64,000 nt of DNA. Source: JBBQYA01 sp031412335 (lineage in GTDB: Bacteria > Bacteroidota > Bacteroidia > Sphingobacteriales > Sphingobacteriaceae). The notes under the pieces were generated by a model. The model saw nothing but the letters and a program-made list of their open reading frames with translations. It searched no databases and was not told where the DNA came from. The DNA lies in NCBI GenBank assembly GCA_031412335.1, contig JANOCT010000024.1, positions 62,001 to 126,000 on the forward strand, in the 5' to 3' direction. Within the stretch, counting starts at the first letter, position 1; each line of letters starts with the position of its first letter. Positions 53,893 to 62,394 of the stretch are shown in pieces. A program made the position numbers and the translations under genes.

Positions 53893-54414
53893 TTACTCCT
53901 TTGTATATCTATTATCTAAATATTCATATTTGCCCAAAGTTGCGTCTACAGCAATTACTACCGGGTTTTCAGCAAAATCAATTACTTCTTCTAGCGTAAA
54001 ATAGCCTGTATTGAAGTTATAAATATGATAGTTAAAAAAACGATTATCGATTAATAATTCGCCAGGATATAAATAAATGGTGCATTCATAAACTTTACTT
54101 TTACTTATTTTCCCGTTAGGTAATTTTGGATAAAACCCATATTGATCTAATGGTCGAGTCAAAAATTTTGTGCTCACATTGACCAATAATTCAGGATATT
54201 TTTTATTGATTATTGAAGTAAAAACAGAATCAATTTTATCAGATTCGTATTTGGTAAATCTTAGTTTGCTGTAGTTTCTACCTTGGGCATAACAATAAGT
54301 AAAATTGATTCCAACTAGCAAAAGGACAATACTAGTAAATGTTATTAGTTTTTTGATGAGGGCAGGTAATGAAAAAATAGGTAGAGTTCTAATTAGGTAG
54401 ATATTAGTAAGCAT
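53893..54414 (-). CDS. Exported protein of unknown function
   Basis: A 173-residue protein with a signal peptide or anchor after a short polar N-terminus (hydrophobic stretch about 25-40, ending YCYAQ). The rest is mixed alpha/beta and ends KYEYLDNRYTKE; the middle (YECTIYLYPGELLIDNRFFNYHIY) looks beta-rich. I recognise no family. The start could also be internal, as the first 17 residues precede the hydrophobic region. Convergent with the L,D-transpeptidase. Confidence 0.6.
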   Translation of the reverse strand: MLTNIYLIRTLPIFSLPALIKKLITFTSIVLLLVGINFTYCYAQGRNYSKLRFTKYESDKIDSVFTSIINKKYPELLVNVSTKFLTRPLDQYGFYPKLPNGKISKSKVYECTIYLYPGELLIDNRFFNYHIYNFNTGYFTLEEVIDFAENPVVIAVDATLGKYEYLDNRYTKE

Positions 54415-54441
54415 ATTTCAATGCTAATTCGTTAACATAAA

Positions 54442-54479
54442 AAAGCCTCGGCTGTAATTTTCAAAACAGACAAGGCTTT
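54442..54479 (-). terminator. Imperfect hairpin terminator
   Basis: On the minus strand the arms AAAGCCTTGTCTGT and ACAGCCGAGGCTTT pair with two mismatches and lead into a T run. It lies 22 bases beyond the stop codon of the Cys/Ser-rich protein gene. Confidence 0.7.
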
Positions 54480-54500
54480 CTTTCACTTAAACAAAACTTC

Positions 54501-54830
54501 TTAATTTACTGCTTCTGCTTTTGTAGGTGCGTAGCTAGTTTTTGATTTGTCTTTTGAGCAACTTGCTTTTTCAGCAGTTGTACAAGATTTAGATGATGTT
54601 TTTGGTTCTGTTGCTGAAAGAGAAGCAGATTTTACATCAGAAGTGTTAGCACTTGCTGTTTTTTTGCTGCAACATGATGATTTTTTACTATCAGCACTTT
54701 GTGGAGCTAATGAAGCTGAAACCTCAGAAACTTCTTTTTTATCGTTTGATGCAGACGCTGAAGATTTGCATTGAGCGTTTGCTGCATAGGTAAATGAGGC
54801 AAACACAACTAATAAGATTAATTTTTTCAT
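54501..54830 (-). CDS. Small secreted Ser/Lys-rich, Cys-containing protein
   Basis: A 109-residue protein with a clean signal peptide (1-19, ending ANAQ). The mature part is low-complexity: Ser, Ala, Lys and Thr dominate, with cysteines in small groups (one near the start, SSCCSKK, KSCTT, ASCSKD). There is no folded domain. It is probably periplasmic or surface-exposed and may bind metal or form disulfides (inference). It has its own terminator and looks monocistronic. I know no named family. Confidence 0.75.
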   Translation of the reverse strand: MKKLILLVVFASFTYAANAQCKSSASASNDKKEVSEVSASLAPQSADSKKSSCCSKKTASANTSDVKSASLSATEPKTSSKSCTTAEKASCSKDKSKTSYAPTKAEAVN

Positions 54831-54906
54831 GTTTTACTATTTTATTTTTCTGTTAACGTAAAGATATGTTATAAAGTTGCAATTATTTTCAAATTTTTTA
54901 TCAAAA

Positions 54907-55566
54907 TTAATTTAGTTCTCCAATTACCGTTCTACCTCCTTTTACCAATTCATTTAAGCCTACGTTAATCTTAGTTCCGATGGGTAAAAATAGGTCTACT
55001 CTGCTACCAAATTTTATAAAGCCATATTCATCTCCTTGTTTTACATTTTGCCCTTCTTTTACATAAAAAACAATCCTACGGGCTAATGCTCCCGCTATTT
55101 GCCTCATTAAAATACTCACTTTCTGACTGTTTTCTATCACAATTGTAGTTCGTTCATTTTCTGTAGACGATTTTGGATGCCATGCTACCAGAAAAAGACC
55201 TGGATGATATTTTGCCAATTTTATCAAACCGCTCATTGGATTGCGGTTGATATGAACATTAATTGGCGACATAAAAATTGAAACCTGTATTCGTTTATCT
55301 TTAAAATATTCGTTTTCTACTGTTTCTTCGATTACAACAACTTTACCGTCTGCAGGAGCGATAATTAATCCTTCACCTATAGTTGGTGTAATGGACGGAC
55401 TTCTGAAAAACTGTAAAACGATGAGAAAAAAAATAAATGATACTCCCCAAAATATATAAATTAAAGCTGTATTTCCCTTGAAAAAGTAACCTAAAAGCAT
55501 ATTTAACACGGTTAAAAAAAGCAGCGTGAAAATTAATGTAGGATATCCTTCTTTATGAATAGTCAT
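54907..55566 (-). CDS. psd: Phosphatidylserine decarboxylase family protein
   Basis: A 219-residue enzyme that makes phosphatidylethanolamine from phosphatidylserine in the inner membrane. Two hydrophobic helices (about 10-45) precede the catalytic part. The autocleavage site is G187-S188 in KFGSRVDLFLP, where Ser188 becomes the pyruvoyl group; HINRNPMSG and ADGKVVVIEE are typical of the short bacterial/archaeal-type Psd. It is 18 bases downstream of cdsA, so both act in phospholipid synthesis. The serine synthase (pssA) is not in the window. Confidence 0.95.
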   Translation of the reverse strand: MTIHKEGYPTLIFTLLFLTVLNMLLGYFFKGNTALIYIFWGVSFIFFLIVLQFFRSPSITPTIGEGLIIAPADGKVVVIEETVENEYFKDKRIQVSIFMSPINVHINRNPMSGLIKLAKYHPGLFLVAWHPKSSTENERTTIVIENSQKVSILMRQIAGALARRIVFYVKEGQNVKQGDEYGFIKFGSRVDLFLPIGTKINVGLNELVKGGRTVIGELN

Positions 55567-55584
55567 AAAATATTTTTATTAAAA

Positions 55585-56403
55585 TTAGGTAGTTGTTAAA
55601 AAAATTAAATAAATAAGTACAAATGGTGCGGCCATTAATAAACCGTCAAACCGATCAAGCAAACCTCCATGGCCAGGTAAAATTTTGCCTGAATCTTTCA
55701 CATTCATACTCCTTTTAAACATAGATTCTACCAAATCTCCTAAAGTTCCGAAGATTACTATCAGAATAGAAACAATGATCCATTCGTGCAAATATAAAAA
55801 TACAAAGTATCTAGATATGATAATAGCGGTAATAATACTTAATCCTAAACCACCTGCAAAACCTTCCCAGGTTTTTTTAGGTGATATTTTTTCCATTAGT
55901 TTTGTTCTTCCAAACTGAACTCCATTAAGATAAGCACCTGTATCATTGGCCCAAAGTAAAAACAGAAAGCCAAGAATTAATTTTGGATTATAAATTCCTT
56001 CCTGAACAAAAGCAATGGAAACAAATGCTGCATACGGCAAAACAACATAGATTAATGCAGTGAAAATATTTCCAAGATTAAGAACCGGCTGCTTTGATTT
56101 TTGGAATAATGCTATAATAAATAATAAAGAACTAAAGAGTATAAGCAATAAAAAAAGTTTTATCTCCATAATTTCCATTAAATAGCAAGCAACTGCTGAA
56201 TAGCTTACAATGCCTATCCAAATTGCAAACCAATACAAGGACAAATTGGTATCAGCTTTTATCATCTCCAAAAATTCATGTAGGCTTATAATTGCAATGA
56301 TTAGAAACAAGGACAGCAAGGTATACTGACTATATAATATGCCTCCAATTAAAATAATTACAAAAAAAATGGAGGTGATTGCTCTTTTTCTAAAATTTCT
56401 CAT
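55585..56403 (-). CDS. cdsA: Phosphatidate cytidylyltransferase
   Basis: A 272-residue membrane enzyme that makes CDP-diacylglycerol from phosphatidate and CTP. About eight helices; the CTP signature SPKKTWEGFAGGL and the C-terminal SMNVKDSGKILPGHGGLLDRFD match the family. It is upstream of psd in a two-gene phospholipid operon. Confidence 0.96.
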   Translation of the reverse strand: MRNFRKRAITSIFFVIILIGGILYSQYTLLSLFLIIAIISLHEFLEMIKADTNLSLYWFAIWIGIVSYSAVACYLMEIMEIKLFLLLILFSSLLFIIALFQKSKQPVLNLGNIFTALIYVVLPYAAFVSIAFVQEGIYNPKLILGFLFLLWANDTGAYLNGVQFGRTKLMEKISPKKTWEGFAGGLGLSIITAIIISRYFVFLYLHEWIIVSILIVIFGTLGDLVESMFKRSMNVKDSGKILPGHGGLLDRFDGLLMAAPFVLIYLIFLTTT

Positions 56404-56448
56404 TAAAAGTTAGGTACGGTTTCAGGTATTTTGTAACGATTGGCAATT

Positions 56449-56655
56449 TTACAATTCATTTTTTACAATAATCTCAATTGCTTTATCAAAATCTGCATTG
56501 TGGATATATAATTCTATAATGCCAAATGCTTGGTATGATGAATCTCTTTTATTCATCGTTACTACCTCTATATCATTGTCTTTAAGCACAGAACTTACCA
56601 AACCTGCTTTAAACTCTTTATCGGTTGAATAAATTTTAACCCAATCTTGTTCCAT
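56449..56655 (-). CDS. DUF2007 family small protein
   Basis: A 68-residue protein. I use the ATG at 56655 (MEQDWVKIYSTDKEFKAGLV), because the longer frame runs through the CPBP gene without need. The body fits DUF2007 (putative signal-transducing domain): KAGLVSSVLKDNDIEVVTMN and ELYIHNADFDKAIEII. Function unknown. It overlaps the 3' end of the CPBP gene by 20 bases, and lies just upstream of cdsA and psd on the same strand, so it may be in their operon. Confidence 0.85.
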   Translation of the reverse strand: MEQDWVKIYSTDKEFKAGLVSSVLKDNDIEVVTMNKRDSSYQAFGIIELYIHNADFDKAIEIIVKNEL

Positions 56656-57598
56656 ATTCGTTCTTTGTTTGCTGGTAAATTGATGTTGTTTTTGTTCGTT
56701 TTTGATAAAAGTAATAAAGTAAGGGTATTGCGAAAGCGAAACCACCAATTACTTGAATTAAGCTTGCATTGCTAACATCATCTAAAATCTTTTCTGGGTT
56801 TTGTTGTTGATAAAAATAACTGGCAATTACTGCAGCACCGTTATTAATAAAATGTCCAATAATTGGAAGAAAAATATTTCCACTCCAATAAAAAAGATAT
56901 CCAAAAACTGCACCCAACAGCATACGAGGCAAAAAACCATAAAACTGGAAATGGATAGCACTAAAAATAATTGCAGTAATCCAAATTCCAACATGAGGAT
57001 TTTTTACAAGTCTGGATAATAATGGTTGTAAAGTTCCTCTAAAAAAAAGTTCTTCACCAATTGCTGGTAGTATGGCGACTAAAATCAATACATATAAAAA
57101 TTCAGCAATCGAACTCATTTTAAGCAAAGCTTTGGTAAGATTTTCAGCCAACATTTCCTTTTCTTTCATCCAAACTTCTATTTTTTTGAATAAATCAGGA
57201 ATTTGTATTTGCTTATTTAATGATGCAGTAAAATCTGTTATAGGTAGCCAGGCAATCATTAAAACTATAAGGCATAAAATGGCAATTAAAGAAACTTGAT
57301 GCTGAAACCAAGAATATGAAGTGCTTTTTGAAGATTGGAATTTATAAAAAAATATCGTGGGAACGATAAAAAGAAAAATGCTTTGAACCAATTGCAAAAA
57401 ACGGAGTGCATCAACTGTTTTTGGATTTTGTAAATCTTGAAGAAGTAAAGGATTTGCAAACATGGAAATCCCAAATAGCGGTTGCAATAGCAAAATACCG
57501 ATCAGTGAACCAATGCAAAACGAAACAAACGAGAAAGAAAAAAATATAAATAATTGATAACCTGCACGTTCATTATTTAATGTAAACTTCTGACTCAT
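56636..57598 (-). CDS. CPBP family intramembrane metalloprotease
   Basis: A 320-residue membrane protein of the CPBP (Abi/CAAX protease) family with about eight helices. Motif 1 is EELFFRGTLQPLL and the second is IIFSAIHFQFYGFLPRML with its histidine; a later GHFINNGAAV has a third conserved His/Asn. Such proteins cleave within membranes, process peptides or act in immunity. It is the first of a run with DUF2007, cdsA and psd. Confidence 0.92.
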   Translation of the reverse strand: MSQKFTLNNERAGYQLFIFFSFSFVSFCIGSLIGILLLQPLFGISMFANPLLLQDLQNPKTVDALRFLQLVQSIFLFIVPTIFFYKFQSSKSTSYSWFQHQVSLIAILCLIVLMIAWLPITDFTASLNKQIQIPDLFKKIEVWMKEKEMLAENLTKALLKMSSIAEFLYVLILVAILPAIGEELFFRGTLQPLLSRLVKNPHVGIWITAIIFSAIHFQFYGFLPRMLLGAVFGYLFYWSGNIFLPIIGHFINNGAAVIASYFYQQQNPEKILDDVSNASLIQVIGGFAFAIPLLYYFYQKRTKTTSIYQQTKNEYGTRLG

Positions 57599-57617
57599 TC
57601 TATGTTTTAAATATTTG

Positions 57618-57625
57618 TAAATTTG
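57618..57625 (+). promoter_or_regulatory. Candidate promoter of the dus gene
   Basis: TAAATTTG is a full match to TAnnTTTG. It lies 26 bases before the TTG start codon at 57651; the -33 region has no clear TTTG. Confidence 0.45.
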
Positions 57626-57650
57626 CGGCTGAACAACAATATTTTATTAA

Positions 57651-58640
57651 TTGGTAAAGATAGAAAATATAGAGTTAGGAGAATTTCCTCTTTTGCTTGC
57701 ACCTATGGAAGATGTAAGCGACCCTCCATTTCGGGCAGTATGTAAGGCTAACGGAGTTGATATGATGTATACTGAATTTATTTCGTCGGAAGGGTTAATT
57801 CGCGATGCAGCTAAAAGTGTGCAAAAACTAGATATTTTTGAATATGAACGGCCTATTGGTATCCAAATATTTGGTAGTAATATTGAAAGTATGGAAGAAG
57901 CAACCAGAATTGCAACCAAAGCTTCTCCAGATTTAATTGACATAAATTATGGCTGTCCAGTTAAAAATGTTGCTTGCAAAGGTGCTGGAGCAAGTTTATT
58001 GCAAGACATCGATAAAATGGTAAAAATGACCGCTGGAGTTGTAAAAAGTACTCACCTTCCAGTTACTGTTAAAACCCGTTTAGGGTGGGACGATCAAACA
58101 AAAAATATACGAGAAGTTGCTTTGCGTTTGCAAGATGTCGGCATTAAAGCATTAACAATACATGGCCGTACTCGTGCTCAAATGTATAAAGGTGTTGCAG
58201 ATTGGACATTGATTCGAGAAATAAAAAGGAATCCTGATATTGAAATACCAATATTTGGAAACGGTGATATCACCAGTCCTGAAAAAGCGATTGCTTGGAA
58301 AAAAGAGTTTGAGGTTGATGGAGTAATGATTGGACGCGCTTCAATAGGCTATCCATGGATTTTCAGAGAAATAAAACACTTCTATAAAACTGGAGAAATT
58401 TTAGCACCTCCAACCATTGCCGAAAGGGTTGATACTTGCCTACTTCATTTAACCAAATCGATTGAATGGAAAGGAAATAAATTGGGAATTCTAGAAATGA
58501 GAAGGCATTATGCAAATTATTTCAAAGGCTTAGATCATGGTAAAGAATTCAGAATGAAACTGGTAACAATGGAAAATTTGAATAATATTTATGATGTGCT
58601 GGAAGAAATCAGAGAAACTTATTCAATGCAAGAAGCGTAA
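57651..58640 (+). CDS. tRNA-dihydrouridine synthase (DusB-like)
   Basis: A 329-residue flavoenzyme that reduces uridine in tRNA. The start GEFPLLLAPMEDVSDPPFRAVCK, the catalytic cysteine segment NYGCPVKNVACKGAGASLLQD and the FMN-binding GNGDITSPEKA are diagnostic of the Dus barrel. The start is TTG at 57651; homologues begin close to this point. It is the first of two genes on the plus strand before apaG. Confidence 0.94.
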   Translation: MVKIENIELGEFPLLLAPMEDVSDPPFRAVCKANGVDMMYTEFISSEGLIRDAAKSVQKLDIFEYERPIGIQIFGSNIESMEEATRIATKASPDLIDINYGCPVKNVACKGAGASLLQDIDKMVKMTAGVVKSTHLPVTVKTRLGWDDQTKNIREVALRLQDVGIKALTIHGRTRAQMYKGVADWTLIREIKRNPDIEIPIFGNGDITSPEKAIAWKKEFEVDGVMIGRASIGYPWIFREIKHFYKTGEILAPPTIAERVDTCLLHLTKSIEWKGNKLGILEMRRHYANYFKGLDHGKEFRMKLVTMENLNNIYDVLEEIRETYSMQEA

Positions 58641-58710
58641 ATAAATTTTTTAAGAAAACTATTTGTCGAATTGTTTATTTATTTAGTTTAGGATTCTAAT
58701 TGAACATAAC

Positions 58711-59097
58711 ATGGTTGCAAAAATCACTCAAGGCGTAAAAATTTCTGTTGATACTTTATATCAGCCAGAATACTCAAATCCGGCAAACAACCATTTTATG
58801 TTTGCTTACAAAGTTACTATCGAAAATTTAGGCGATTATGCTGTTCAATTATTAACCCGACATTGGGATATTTTTGATTCGAATGGAAATAAACGCGAAG
58901 TAGACGGAGAAGGTGTAATTGGCTTACAACCTATCATAGAACCTGGTGAATTTCATGAATATGTTTCGGGTTGCAACCTGCAAACAGAGATTGGTAAAAT
59001 GAAAGGAAGTTACGAAATGAAAAAACTAATTGACGAAAATCATTTTCAAGTTAATATTCCAGAGTTTTATTTGATTTGCCCTTACAAGTTGAATTAA
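58711..59097 (+). CDS. apaG: ApaG family protein (Co2+/Mg2+ efflux protein)
   Basis: A 128-residue immunoglobulin-like protein. The core TRHWDIFDSNGNKREVDGEGVIG and LQPIIEPGEFHEYVSG is the conserved ApaG domain. It is annotated as a Co2+/Mg2+-resistance protein in E. coli, and related domains occur in F-box proteins; the mechanism is unclear. It is convergent with ffh, 14 bases apart. Confidence 0.95.
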   Translation: MVAKITQGVKISVDTLYQPEYSNPANNHFMFAYKVTIENLGDYAVQLLTRHWDIFDSNGNKREVDGEGVIGLQPIIEPGEFHEYVSGCNLQTEIGKMKGSYEMKKLIDENHFQVNIPEFYLICPYKLN

Positions 59098-59111
59098 GTT
59101 TTTAATAAAAA

Positions 59112-60440
59112 TTATTTTCCGAACGGCATATTCTTCATCATTTTTCCTGCCATTGCTGGATTAGACATTGTTTTCATCATTTTTCGCATATCATCAAATT
59201 GCTTCATAAGTTTATTTACTTCGGCAATTTCGGTTCCGCTACCTTTCGCAATTCTATTCCGACGGCTGGTTGTAATATTATCTGGATTTGCCCTTTCGTA
59301 AGGTGTCATTGATTTAATAATTGCTTCCACTCCTTTAAAAGCATCGTCATTAATCTCAACATCTTTCATCATTTTGCCAACTCCTGGAATCATTCCCATC
59401 AAATCTTTTAGATTACCCATTTTTTTAATTTGAGCTAATTGAGATAAAAAGTCATCAAAATCAAACTGATTTTTTCTTATTTTTTTCTGAATTTTTGCAG
59501 CATTCTCTTCATCAAACTGCATTTGAGCACGCTCCACCAACGATACAACATCCCCCATTCCTAAAATTCTCGATGCCATCCTGTCTGGATAAAACACATC
59601 AATTGCTTCCAGTTTCTCTCCAGTTCCTATAAATTTAATGGGTTTATTTACTACCGACTTTATAGAGATTGCTGCTCCACCTCTGGTATCGCCATCTAAC
59701 TTGGTCAACACTACTCCGTCAAAATTTAGTCGATCATTGAATGCCTTTGCAGTGTTTACAGCATCTTGCCCAGTCATGGCATCAACTACAAAAAGAATTT
59801 CGTGTGGTTGCGTTTTTTCTTTTACAGCCGCTATCTCATTCATCATTTGTTCATCAACAGCAAGTCGGCCAGCAGTATCAATAATTACTACATTATTCCC
59901 GTTTTGCTTTGCTTGCCTAATGGCTGCTTCTGCTATCGAAACAGGATTTTTATTCTCCATTTCTGCAAAAACTTCAATTCCAATCTGTGAACCAAGAATT
60001 TTTAGTTGTTCGATAGCTGCAGGTCGGTACACATCAGCTGCCACTAGTAATGGTTTTTTCCCTTTTCCTTTTAAATAATTTGCTAGTTTTCCACTAAAAG
60101 TTGTTTTACCCGAACCTTGCAGTCCTGCAATTAATATAATTGAGGGATTTCCTTTTAAATTCAGATCTGTTTTTTCTCCACCCATCAATTGAACCAACTC
60201 ATCGTTCACGATTTTAATCATCAACTGACTTGGCGAAATTGCTGTTAATACATTCTGTCCTAATGCTTTTTCTTTAACCGTATCGGTAAAAATTTTTGCA
60301 GTTTTATAATTTACGTCCGCGTCTAATAATGCTTTCCGAACCTCTTTTAACGTTTCAGCAACGTTTATTTCGGTTATTTTTCCTTGCCCTTTTAATACCT
60401 TAAAGGCTCTGTCGAGTTTATCTGATAAATTATCAAACAT
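59112..60440 (-). CDS. ffh: Signal recognition particle protein Ffh
   Basis: A 442-residue SRP54-type GTPase that delivers membrane-protein ribosomes to FtsY. N domain (1-85), G domain with P-loop GLQGSGKTTFSGKL and the DTAGRLAVDEQ loop, then the methionine-rich M domain ending MSNPAMAGKMMKNMPFGK. The length is normal. It is flanked by convergent apaG and by the T9SS gene upstream on the same strand, after that gene's terminator. Confidence 0.97.
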   Translation of the reverse strand: MFDNLSDKLDRAFKVLKGQGKITEINVAETLKEVRKALLDADVNYKTAKIFTDTVKEKALGQNVLTAISPSQLMIKIVNDELVQLMGGEKTDLNLKGNPSIILIAGLQGSGKTTFSGKLANYLKGKGKKPLLVAADVYRPAAIEQLKILGSQIGIEVFAEMENKNPVSIAEAAIRQAKQNGNNVVIIDTAGRLAVDEQMMNEIAAVKEKTQPHEILFVVDAMTGQDAVNTAKAFNDRLNFDGVVLTKLDGDTRGGAAISIKSVVNKPIKFIGTGEKLEAIDVFYPDRMASRILGMGDVVSLVERAQMQFDEENAAKIQKKIRKNQFDFDDFLSQLAQIKKMGNLKDLMGMIPGVGKMMKDVEINDDAFKGVEAIIKSMTPYERANPDNITTSRRNRIAKGSGTEIAEVNKLMKQFDDMRKMMKTMSNPAMAGKMMKNMPFGK

Positions 60441-60503
60441 ATTTTTTTGCTATTTTTGAAGTATGCAAAAGTAGGTAATTTGTAATTTATAGCCACAAAC
60501 AAA

Positions 60504-60535
60504 AAAGACATATCCACAATTGCAGATATGCCTTT
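60504..60535 (-). terminator. Terminator of the T9SS gene
   Basis: On the minus strand the arms AAAGGCATATC and GATATGTCTTT pair with one G-T wobble around a 10-base loop, followed by TTTTTG. It is 22 bases beyond the stop codon of the LamG-like gene. Confidence 0.8.
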
Positions 60536-60556
60536 AAAATTCACCCATTAAAATTC

Positions 60557-62371
60557 TTATTGTACTACGAAACCAATATGGTAAACGGTTGATTTGTCCG
60601 TAAATTTCAAATAGTACAAATTTTTAGCTAAACCAGAAGTCTCAGTACTATTCAAAATTTCAGTATCTGCATTAATTCCTGTTATTGTTTTGGAATAAAC
60701 AATTTTGCCATTTAAATCTAATAATTCAATCACTACAGTTTCACGATCATCAAATGGTATGCTTACCAATTTAAGAGCTGAATTAGTTACAGGATTGGGA
60801 TAAATTACTAAAATTTCAGGATTTTTTCCATCAACTAAAACTGCAACTATTTTAGATATTCGTTTGAAGCCATTTCCGTCAACTTGAATTAATCGATAAT
60901 AAAAAGTACCTTCTTTAGCATCTTTATCTTCGTGAGAATAATTTTTAATTTGATTACTTGCCTTTTCTCCTTTAAAAATACCTATTTCTTTAAAACCATC
61001 AATCCCGTTTTCTGATCGCTCCAGAGCAAAATAATTGTTGTTAACTTCTTTGGCAGTCGACCAATTTAATAAAGCCGAAACACCAGTTGATTTTCCAGTA
61101 AGTGAAATTAATTCGACAGGTAAGACTGTATTTTCATCATTGGACGCAACAGTAATATAGTCTCCATCGGCAACTATTACATTATCAAAAGTTACTACCT
61201 GCGTTGCTGGATCATACGATCTATTTGTGCTAATTCTAGATGCATTTACAAAATTACCATCATCATCTATTAAAAGTTCTAATTGAGTTTCGGAATTAAT
61301 AGTAAAAGTAGAAAGATAAAAACTAATTGAAACAGTTCCCACATCTCCATTCTGATCAAATCTCCAAACCCGTTTTAGTCGGTTATTTATTCCTGGTGGC
61401 ACTTCTGCAAATTCGAGAATACTCAAACTTGCATTATCATTCCCAAACATCAAATATTCACCATCATCTAGGTTTGATGGATTGCTTACCCGTATTAAAT
61501 TAAATCCTCCCTTACTATCTAATTGTAAAGAAGTAGGATTTTCTCTACCTATTCCAGCAACCTGATTTCCATGTACGGCATCGAAAGCATACTTATCATT
61601 TGCCCCTAAAACCATGGCATATTTCGAAGCGAGATAATTTTCGATAATAATTTTTTGTGCAGAATTTACAGCAATGTTATAAATGATAACTTCGGCTATA
61701 TCGCCACCAAAATTCCTAGCATCATTAATCACAGCTCCTCCTAAAGCGAAAGGTCTGTTTTGCTTATTAATAACAGAATTTGAAGTAACGTTACTTGAGT
61801 TGATGCCATTCTTGCCAACTATAACAGCAATTCCTTCCTTTATAATAGAGGTAATATTGTTTCCTGTTAATAAAAAGTTGTTAGAAGAATTATCATTAAA
61901 TGCATTGTCTGTATACAAAAAACGAAAATCATTTACTGCTCCATTTTGTTCAATAGACCAATTTGCTCTAGGTAAAGTTTGTTGATCTATATCCAGAATA
62001 GTTGCACTTGAATTTTGTGCAGCAGCAAAATTTGTTGATACGAGAAATATACTCTGATCATTGGTCGGGGTAAAATCATTTAGTATCAATTTATCATCTA
62101 TTCCATCAAATCGAATTACAGGTTTTCCATTTAAGCCTGAGGAAATAAATAAAGGTTGCGGACTAACAACGGTTTGATTAAAATTAAATCCATTATTTGA
62201 TTGATCTCTCCATTTGTTGATTTTAGTAAGATTTACGGAACTTGATGTTCCAGCATCGCCTCGAAGCCAAAGTTTATTGGTGACAGAAGAACCTACTCCT
62301 GCCGGCCCAAACTGAGCAAATAACTGTTGAGTAGAATAAAATAAAACAACAATCAATACTAACTTTTTCAT
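60557..62371 (-). CDS. Secreted LamG-like protein with T9SS sorting domain
   Basis: A 604-residue exported protein. Signal peptide 1-19 (ending LFAQ). Residues about 25-225 are a concanavalin A-like (LamG/jellyroll) domain, beginning TNKLWLRGDAG and carrying IRFDGIDDKLIL. A second part (GNQVAGIGRENPTSLQLDSKGGFNLIRVS, then NPSNLDDGEYLMFGNDNA) resembles the DUF8202-type repeat that follows such domains. The C-terminus (IYPNPVTNSALKL ... YYLKFTDKSTVYHIGFVV) is the type A T9SS sorting signal, so the protein is carried to the cell surface. It follows cphA by 23 bases and is likely co-transcribed. Confidence 0.9.
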   Translation of the reverse strand: MKKLVLIVVLFYSTQQLFAQFGPAGVGSSVTNKLWLRGDAGTSSSVNLTKINKWRDQSNNGFNFNQTVVSPQPLFISSGLNGKPVIRFDGIDDKLILNDFTPTNDQSIFLVSTNFAAAQNSSATILDIDQQTLPRANWSIEQNGAVNDFRFLYTDNAFNDNSSNNFLLTGNNITSIIKEGIAVIVGKNGINSSNVTSNSVINKQNRPFALGGAVINDARNFGGDIAEVIIYNIAVNSAQKIIIENYLASKYAMVLGANDKYAFDAVHGNQVAGIGRENPTSLQLDSKGGFNLIRVSNPSNLDDGEYLMFGNDNASLSILEFAEVPPGINNRLKRVWRFDQNGDVGTVSISFYLSTFTINSETQLELLIDDDGNFVNASRISTNRSYDPATQVVTFDNVIVADGDYITVASNDENTVLPVELISLTGKSTGVSALLNWSTAKEVNNNYFALERSENGIDGFKEIGIFKGEKASNQIKNYSHEDKDAKEGTFYYRLIQVDGNGFKRISKIVAVLVDGKNPEILVIYPNPVTNSALKLVSIPFDDRETVVIELLDLNGKIVYSKTITGINADTEILNSTETSGLAKNLYYLKFTDKSTVYHIGFVVQ

Positions 62372-62394
62372 AGTTCTTTTAATTAAATCTGAAT

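Noticed and set aside
59638..60078. 146-residue open frame on the plus strand opposite ffh
   Set aside because: It lies wholly antisense to a well-conserved gene in the same bases and has no family features; it is a shadow frame.
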